A model generated the notes under the pieces. The model was not told the origin of the DNA, ran no database searches, and was given only the letters and a program-made list of their open reading frames with translations. A stretch of 9,835 bases of DNA. Origin: Candidatus Villigracilis proximus (lineage in GTDB: Bacteria; Chloroflexota; Anaerolineae; Anaerolineales; Villigracilaceae). The DNA is taken from positions 1 to 9,835 of the forward strand of contig JADKBB010000052.1 in assembly GCA_016715195.1 (NCBI GenBank). Reading direction: 5' to 3'. A program made the position numbers and the translations under genes. This document shows, piece by piece, positions 5,503 through 9,835 of this stretch. Each line of letters opens with the position of its first letter. The stretch's first letter is position 1.

Positions 5503-6470
5503 GTCATAAACTTTTAATTCTTGCACAGGATGAAAATAAATATCGCACTTTGATCGAAGAAGCGCAGCTCGAAGATTTGGAATTTGCGACTCAGCCCGCT
5601 GACGATGTGGATATCGTATTGGGCGAACCCAGCCGGATCAAAGCTGCGCTCGGATCTCTCCCCGCTCTACGCTGGGTACAGTCCATTTGGGCTGGAGTGG
5701 AGCCTTTGCTGGATCCTGCCATTCGCCGCGATTATGTTTTGACCAACGCCCGCGGAGTCTTCGGCGAGTTAATGTCTGAATATGTGATCGGCTATTTGCT
5801 CGCGCATGAACGCAAAATTTTTCAACGCCGCGAAGCGCAAAAAAATAAACTTTGGGACGAATCTGATACAGGCACGTTGCGCGGAAAAACGATCGGCCTG
5901 CTGGGCGTCGGCTCGATCGGTGCGGAAGTTGCACTCACCGCAAAATTCTTCGGCATGAATGTCCGTGGGTATACGTGGAGTAGTGAAACAAGCAGACATG
6001 TGGATGAGTATTATCACCTTATGGAGCCAAGTATGGACTCAAACAGCTCGCTGTTTGACAAGCAGGAGCAAGCTCCTGCACTCCACAGATTCGCCCACGG
6101 ACTCGATTACCTCGTCAACATTCTGCCCAACACAAAAGATACCCGCAAGATCATCAACGCAGAGCTGCTCAATGCGCTGCCGCCTCATGCCCTTGTTATC
6201 AATGTCGGGCGCGGCCCCGCAGTGGACGAATCCGCTTTGATCGAAGCGCTCAATGAAAACAAAATTGCCGGCGCGGTGTTGGATGTCTTCGAGAAAGAAC
6301 CGCTTCCGAAAGATCATCCATTTTGGACAACACCGAATCTATTAATGACCTTCCACACCGCAGCGCCCAGTCTGGCCGAAGATATATCAAACTTGTTTTT
6401 TGAAAATTACGAATTGTTTCTTGAAGGCCAACCGCTGATGTATCAGGTTGATTTTGAAAAAGGGTACTAA
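5499..6470 (+). CDS. D-2-hydroxyacid dehydrogenase (GhrA/glyoxylate-reductase-like) with in-frame insertion
   Basis: NAD(P)-dependent cytoplasmic reductase interconverting 2-keto acids and D-2-hydroxy acids. The start overlaps the aminotransferase stop by four bases, showing translational coupling. A catalytic domain at about 1-100 surrounds the nucleotide domain with GLLGVGSIG (134-141, the GxGxxG fold). Active-site Arg238 lies in INVGRGP, Glu267 in DVFEKEPLP, and His286 in TFHTAAPS. All catalytic residues are present. The protein has about 20 extra residues at roughly 174-195 between HVDEYYH and LHRFAHGLDYLVN, where relatives I recall have only a few. That stretch is encoded by two adjacent perfect palindromes (see the repeat at 6022-6085). 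It falls in a loop of the nucleotide domain and keeps the frame, so the enzyme may remain active. Its probable partner in the pathway is the aminotransferase, which would supply a keto acid. Confidence 0.9.
   Translation: MSHKLLILAQDENKYRTLIEEAQLEDLEFATQPADDVDIVLGEPSRIKAALGSLPALRWVQSIWAGVEPLLDPAIRRDYVLTNARGVFGELMSEYVIGYLLAHERKIFQRREAQKNKLWDESDTGTLRGKTIGLLGVGSIGAEVALTAKFFGMNVRGYTWSSETSRHVDEYYHLMEPSMDSNSSLFDKQEQAPALHRFAHGLDYLVNILPNTKDTRKIINAELLNALPPHALVINVGRGPAVDESALIEALNENKIAGAVLDVFEKEPLPKDHPFWTTPNLLMTFHTAAPSLAEDISNLFFENYELFLEGQPLMYQVDFEKGY
6022..6085. repeat. Palindromic element inserted in frame in the dehydrogenase gene
   Basis: Two adjacent perfect hairpins: TCAAACAGC (6039-6047) / GCTGTTTGA (6050-6058), and GCAGGAGC (6062-6069) / GCTCCTGC (6072-6079). 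Flanking TGGAG (6022-6026) and CTCCA (6081-6085) can close them into a three-stem structure. The encoded residues do not fit the protein family. This looks like a small repetitive palindromic element that entered a coding gene without breaking the frame, similar in principle to Rickettsia palindromic elements. Whether other copies exist in the genome cannot be seen here. Confidence 0.65.
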
Positions 6471-6506
6471 AGGAATGCAAAATACTGAACGCAGAATGGA
6501 GATTTC

Positions 6507-7721
6507 ATGACAACACAATACAAAATTTATCCGTATCGCTGGGTGGTATTGGCGGCATTTATGTTCATCAATCTCACCATTCAGATCCTGTGGATCTCGT
6601 ATGCGCCCATCACAGGCCCGGCCGCTGAATATTATGGCGTGACAGATTTACAAATTGGCTTGCTTGCCATGTCGTTCATGATCGCATTTATTCCTTTGTC
6701 CATTCCTGTTTCGTGGGTGATCGACACATACGGGTTTAGAATCGCCGTCAGCATTGGCGCGGTTTTGATGGGCATCTTCGGCATCCTGCGCGGACTGGCT
6801 GGCGAGAATTACACACTCGTTCTGTGGAGTACTTTCGGGCTGGCCGCCGCGCAACCGTTTTTACTCAATGCCTGGACAAAAGTCCCGGCCAATTGGTTTG
6901 CGATTGAAGAACGTGCCACCGCAGTTGGGATCGTGACTCTCGGCAATCTGATCGGCACCGCACTCGGCATGGTATTGACTCCGATTTTGATCGAAAGCAC
7001 ATCCATTGCAACCATTCAATTAATATATGGCGGCATTGCTGCTTTCTCTGCAGTGGTCTTCCTGATCTTCGCCCGTGAAACTCCGCCCACACCGCCCTGC
7101 CCGCCCGGAATGGAAGTCCGCGCGCTGATGTTGGATGGTCTCAAGCACGCGTTCACGATCAGAGCATTTTGGTTTGGCTTGCTGGTTTCATTTATCGGAC
7201 TCGGCATCTTCAACGGCACCACCACCTGGATCGAGAACATCGTCCGCCCGCGTGGATTCACACCCACAGATGCAGGCACACTTGGCGCTTTGATGATCGT
7301 CGGCGGCGTGATCGGTGCGGTGGTCATGCCTGCCTTATCTGACAAACAACGCAAACGACAATTATTTCTTTATATTGCCTTCATCGGTGCGATCCCCGGC
7401 TTAATCGGATTAACCTTCGCAACCACCTCTACACTGTTATTTGGTTCGGCCTTCGTGATGGGATTCTTCCTCATTAGTGCGCTGCCAATTGCGATGCAAT
7501 ATGCATCCGAAGTGACGCAGCCCACACCCGAAGGCACCTCAAATGGACTCATCCAACTCTTTGGGCAGGGCGCTGTGGTCTTCGTCTACATCATGGAAGC
7601 CATGAAAAGCGCTGACGGTTCCTTCACTCGTTCGTTATTATTGGCAGTTGGATTGCTGGTCATCAGCATTTTCTTTGTCTCACAGATGAAAGACCCGCAG
7701 CAACTCGTCCAAAATAAATAA
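6507..7721 (+). CDS. MFS transporter, FLVCR-like
   Basis: A 404-residue major facilitator with twelve hydrophobic segments visible by eye: six before about residue 190, a proline-rich central loop (TPPTPPCPPG), and six after. The first half resembles the FLVCR/DIRC2 group: a PITGPAAEYYGV segment, IPLSIPVSWVIDTYGFR (the D-x-x-G-x-R loop of MFS proteins) and a WTKVPANWFAIEERATA segment, as in proteins that carry haem, choline or ethanolamine in animals. Bacterial members have no firm substrate. Located in the cytoplasmic membrane. The ATG at 6507 follows ATGGAGA; the gene begins 36 bases after the dehydrogenase and ends 9 bases before the next gene. By context it probably imports, or exports, the substrate or product of the surrounding enzymes. 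Confidence 0.9.
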   Translation: MTTQYKIYPYRWVVLAAFMFINLTIQILWISYAPITGPAAEYYGVTDLQIGLLAMSFMIAFIPLSIPVSWVIDTYGFRIAVSIGAVLMGIFGILRGLAGENYTLVLWSTFGLAAAQPFLLNAWTKVPANWFAIEERATAVGIVTLGNLIGTALGMVLTPILIESTSIATIQLIYGGIAAFSAVVFLIFARETPPTPPCPPGMEVRALMLDGLKHAFTIRAFWFGLLVSFIGLGIFNGTTTWIENIVRPRGFTPTDAGTLGALMIVGGVIGAVVMPALSDKQRKRQLFLYIAFIGAIPGLIGLTFATTSTLLFGSAFVMGFFLISALPIAMQYASEVTQPTPEGTSNGLIQLFGQGAVVFVYIMEAMKSADGSFTRSLLLAVGLLVISIFFVSQMKDPQQLVQNK

Positions 7722-7730
7722 GGAGAGGCT

Positions 7731-8675
7731 ATGACTCCAACACTCCATGATATCCGCGCCGCCGCGCAAAGAATTAAACCCTACGCGCACCGCACACCAG
7801 TATTAACCAACGAAAGTTTAAATCAACGAGTAGGCTCTCAAGTATTTCTTAAATGCGAAAACCTGCAAAAAGTTGGCGCGTTTAAATTCCGCGGAGCATG
7901 CAATGCTGTATTTTCACTTACTGATGAAGAAGCCGCACGCGGAGTCTGCACGCATTCATCGGGGAATCATGCAGCAGCGTTGGCACTTGCGGCGAGGATG
8001 CGCGGCATTCCCGCATATATCGTCATGCCTGACAATGCGCCGTCAGTGAAGAAAAATGCCGTGGCCGGGTACGGCGGCTTGATCACGTTTTGTGAGCCAA
8101 CACTTGAAGCGAGAGAAAGCACATTGGACAGGATCAGGCTCGATACGGGTGCGACCGTTGTTCATCCATATAATGATGAGCGTGTCATCACAGGTCAGGG
8201 CACGGCGGCGTTGGAATTGCTGGAGGATGTCCCCGATCTGGATGTGATCATTGCGCCTGTCGGCGGCGGCGGATTGTTAAGCGGCACATCGATTGCGGCG
8301 ACGGAAATCAAAAAAGGAATTCGTGTGATCGCGGGCGAACCTGAAATGGCGGATGATGCGTTTCGTTCGTTACAGGCAGGCGGGATCATTCCATCGAAAA
8401 ATCCGAAGACGATTGCAGATGGTTTGCTGACTTCACTCGGCAGTTTGACATTTCCGATCATTCAAAAAAATGTAGAGCAGATCGTGACGGTAAGCGAAGC
8501 AGGAATTATCGAATCGATGAAGTATGTTTGGGAGCGCGCGAAGATCATCATCGAGCCGTCATCGGCGGTTGCGATTGGCGTGCTGTGGGAAAAGAAAATC
8601 GATTTGAGCAGACTCAAAATTGGCGTTATCATCAGCGGCGGCAACGTTGATCTTGCAAAACTTCCGTGGCAATAA
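7731..8675 (+). CDS. Serine racemase / threonine dehydratase-like PLP enzyme
   Basis: A 314-residue fold-type II PLP enzyme of the serine racemase, 3-hydroxyaspartate dehydratase and threonine dehydratase group. It lacks the C-terminal ACT domain of biosynthetic IlvA, so it is catabolic or a racemase. Visible: PLP Lys52 in AFKFRG, SSGNH (76-80), glycine loop GGGGLLSG (178-185) for the phosphate, and SGGNVDL (302-308) near the PLP ring. E203, A207 and D209 in AGEPEMADDA keep the spacing of the divalent-metal site of eukaryotic serine racemase, which argues for that subgroup. Likely reaction: dehydration and deamination of a hydroxy-amino acid, and/or racemisation. AGGAGAG at 7721-7727 directly precedes the ATG. 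It sits 9 bases after the transporter and 11 before the methyltransferase, clearly in the same operon. A beta-hydroxyaspartate lyase role is possible but the other genes of that cycle are not recognised here. Confidence 0.88.
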   Translation: MTPTLHDIRAAAQRIKPYAHRTPVLTNESLNQRVGSQVFLKCENLQKVGAFKFRGACNAVFSLTDEEAARGVCTHSSGNHAAALALAARMRGIPAYIVMPDNAPSVKKNAVAGYGGLITFCEPTLEARESTLDRIRLDTGATVVHPYNDERVITGQGTAALELLEDVPDLDVIIAPVGGGGLLSGTSIAATEIKKGIRVIAGEPEMADDAFRSLQAGGIIPSKNPKTIADGLLTSLGSLTFPIIQKNVEQIVTVSEAGIIESMKYVWERAKIIIEPSSAVAIGVLWEKKIDLSRLKIGVIISGGNVDLAKLPWQ

Positions 8676-8681
8676 GAAGGA
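8673..8681 (+). promoter_or_regulatory. Ribosome binding site fixing the start of the mmuM-like gene
   Basis: TAAGAAGGA lies just before the ATG at 8687 and overlaps the preceding stop codon. The upstream in-frame GTG at 8666 is inside the previous gene and has no ribosome site; family alignment also starts near MNLIETIL. Confidence 0.75.
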
Positions 8682-8686
8682 ATTTT

Positions 8687-9634
8687 ATGAATCTGATCGA
8701 AACCATTTTACAAAAAAATCCCATTGCAATTTTGGACGGCGCACTCGCGACAGAACTCGAACGGCGCGGCTGTGATCTAAACGACGCGCTCTGGTCTGCA
8801 AAAGTTTTGATGGAACAGCCAGAATTAATTCGTCAGGTGCATTTGGATTATTTCAACGCCGGCGCAGATTTTGCGATCACAGCCAGTTATCAGGCAACGG
8901 TGGAAGGTTTCGCAAAACGCGGACTTGATAAAAATGAAGCGCTTGCCTTGATGCAAAAATCAGTGCAGATCGCGCAAAGCGCACGCGACGAATTTTGGGC
9001 CGATGAAAAGAATCACGTCAATAGAGTGCGTCCGCTGATCGCCGGTTCGATCGGACCATACGGCGCATTCCTTGCGGACGGTTCGGAATATCGCGGTGAT
9101 TACAAATTGACCGAGGATGAATTGATCGAGTTCCATCGTCCGCGGGTGGAGGCGCTTCTCGCCGCAGGCGCGGACCTTTTGGCCTGCGAGACCATCCCAT
9201 GCTTGATCGAAGCTCAGGCATTGGTTAAATTACTGGGCGAGTTTCCCAACGCATCGGCCTGGTTCTGCTTTAGTGCAAAAGATGATGAACATATTTGCAA
9301 CGGAGAAAAGATCGCCGATTGTGCCGCGTGGCTGGATGCATATCCGCAGGTAGTGGCGATCGGGATCAACTGCACGTCACCGCTTTATATTCCATCTTTG
9401 ATCCGCGAGATCAAAAAGAATACGAACAAACCTGTGATTGTGTATCCCAACTCGGGCGAAGTGTACGACCCCGAAGCAAATACATGGCACGGGGAAACTT
9501 CCTGCGATGCATTTGGTCTGCAATCAAAAGTCTGGTACGAAAATGGAGCCAGTGCTCATCGGCGGATGCTGCCGCACAACGCCCGATCATATTCGCGAAG
9601 TGAAGAACTGGTCCACTGCATAGATGGTGAATGA
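8687..9634 (+). CDS. mmuM: Homocysteine S-methyltransferase (MmuM-like), C-terminus frameshifted
   Basis: Transfers a methyl group, typically from S-methylmethionine, to homocysteine to make methionine. It is strikingly like E. coli MmuM: LDGALATELERRGCDLNDALWSAK (from about 16), VHLDYFNAGADFAITASYQAT (51-71), GSIGPYGAFLADGSEYRGDY (120-139), LACETIP, and GINC with zinc-ligand Cys229. The last 26 or so residues of the open frame do not match. The expected GGCCRTTP, holding the other two zinc cysteines, is encoded in the +1 frame (about 9557-9580) and runs on to a stop at 9621-9623. Removing one base in 9550-9554 restores a 311-residue protein of normal length. As read, the enzyme could not bind zinc and would be inactive; a sequencing indel is as likely as a true lesion. 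Placed in the operon 11 bases after the racemase-like gene. Confidence 0.9.
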   Translation: MNLIETILQKNPIAILDGALATELERRGCDLNDALWSAKVLMEQPELIRQVHLDYFNAGADFAITASYQATVEGFAKRGLDKNEALALMQKSVQIAQSARDEFWADEKNHVNRVRPLIAGSIGPYGAFLADGSEYRGDYKLTEDELIEFHRPRVEALLAAGADLLACETIPCLIEAQALVKLLGEFPNASAWFCFSAKDDEHICNGEKIADCAAWLDAYPQVVAIGINCTSPLYIPSLIREIKKNTNKPVIVYPNSGEVYDPEANTWHGETSCDAFGLQSKVWYENGASAHRRMLPHNARSYSRSEELVHCIDGE

Positions 9635-9672
9635 CGGATCGTTAACCATGAATTATCAGTCAGGAGAATTTC

Positions 9673-9835
9673 ATGAACAGTGAATTTTTCAGCAATGAAC
9701 ATCCCATTGAAGAAAAACTCCCCTATGCGACACGCCTGATGTTCTTTCCCGACGGCACCAGCGTGGAGGAATTCATCATCCCGGATGAAGATAAAGAGAT
9801 CGTCCTCGAACAGTTGTATCCATTTTCTCCCATCC
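9673..9835 (+). CDS. Unrecognised protein, 3' end beyond the window
   Basis: An open frame starting at ATG 9673, six bases after a good Shine-Dalgarno (CAGGAG at 9661-9666), runs without a stop to the window edge, giving 54 residues. The N-terminus begins MNSEFFSNEHPIEE and continues with YATRLMFFPDG and an acidic stretch around residues 32-45 (VEEFIIPDEDKEIVLE). There is no signal peptide or membrane segment. I do not recognise a family. It follows the methyltransferase by about 40-50 bases on the same strand and could belong to the same operon. Confidence 0.6.
   Translation, partial: MNSEFFSNEHPIEEKLPYATRLMFFPDGTSVEEFIIPDEDKEIVLEQLYPFSPI

Noticed and set aside
8687..9634. Betaine-homocysteine methyltransferase or cobalamin-dependent MetH as identity of the methyltransferase
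   Set aside because: Length and nearly continuous similarity to E. coli MmuM, with no cobalamin-binding domain, favour the S-methylmethionine type.

Overview
The window looks like part of a bacterial chromosome with roughly balanced base composition and short intergenic gaps. Codon style, the protein relatives and the palindromic 'CACRAAG' repeats between genes remind me of Chloroflexota (Anaerolineae). That placement is an inference from general resemblance; there is no rRNA or marker gene to prove it. I see no tRNA, rRNA, CRISPR array, transposase or phage gene. The longest stretch without a gene is about 250 bases (1330-1581).

Left part (1-2690): the 3' end of an M20 metallopeptidase; a repeat-rich spacer; a histidine-phosphatase (phosphoglycerate-mutase-like) gene; and a small GlsB/YeaQ-type membrane protein. 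It closes with a perfect 18-bp hairpin that can terminate transcription from both sides. These look like ordinary independent genes.

Right part (2688-9835): a leftward TetR/AcrR-type repressor with a WHG-type C-terminal domain. It is divergent from a rightward gene run: class II aldolase, GSA-type class III aminotransferase, D-2-hydroxyacid dehydrogenase, FLVCR-like MFS transporter, serine-racemase-like PLP enzyme, homocysteine S-methyltransferase (mmuM-like), and the start of an unrecognised gene. The space between repressor and aldolase holds two fully overlapping, oppositely facing promoters with consensus or near-consensus hexamers, which suits a repressor-controlled switch. After the aldolase, gaps are -4 to about 50 nt, so the run is probably one operon. 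It reads as a pathway for uptake and conversion of an amino-acid or amino-alcohol-like compound through amino, keto and hydroxy acids, with a methyl-transfer step. I cannot name the substrate.

The most notable point is that this operon carries four lesions or rearrangements. The aldolase has a +1 frameshift near 3626-3628. The aminotransferase appears to lack about 43 residues in frame near 4522-4528. The dehydrogenase carries a palindrome-rich in-frame insertion at about 6022-6085. The methyltransferase has a +1 frameshift near 9550-9554 that removes its GGCC zinc motif. Either the operon is decaying or the assembly contains indel errors; the reading frames beyond each lesion remain well conserved, so the events are recent or artefactual.
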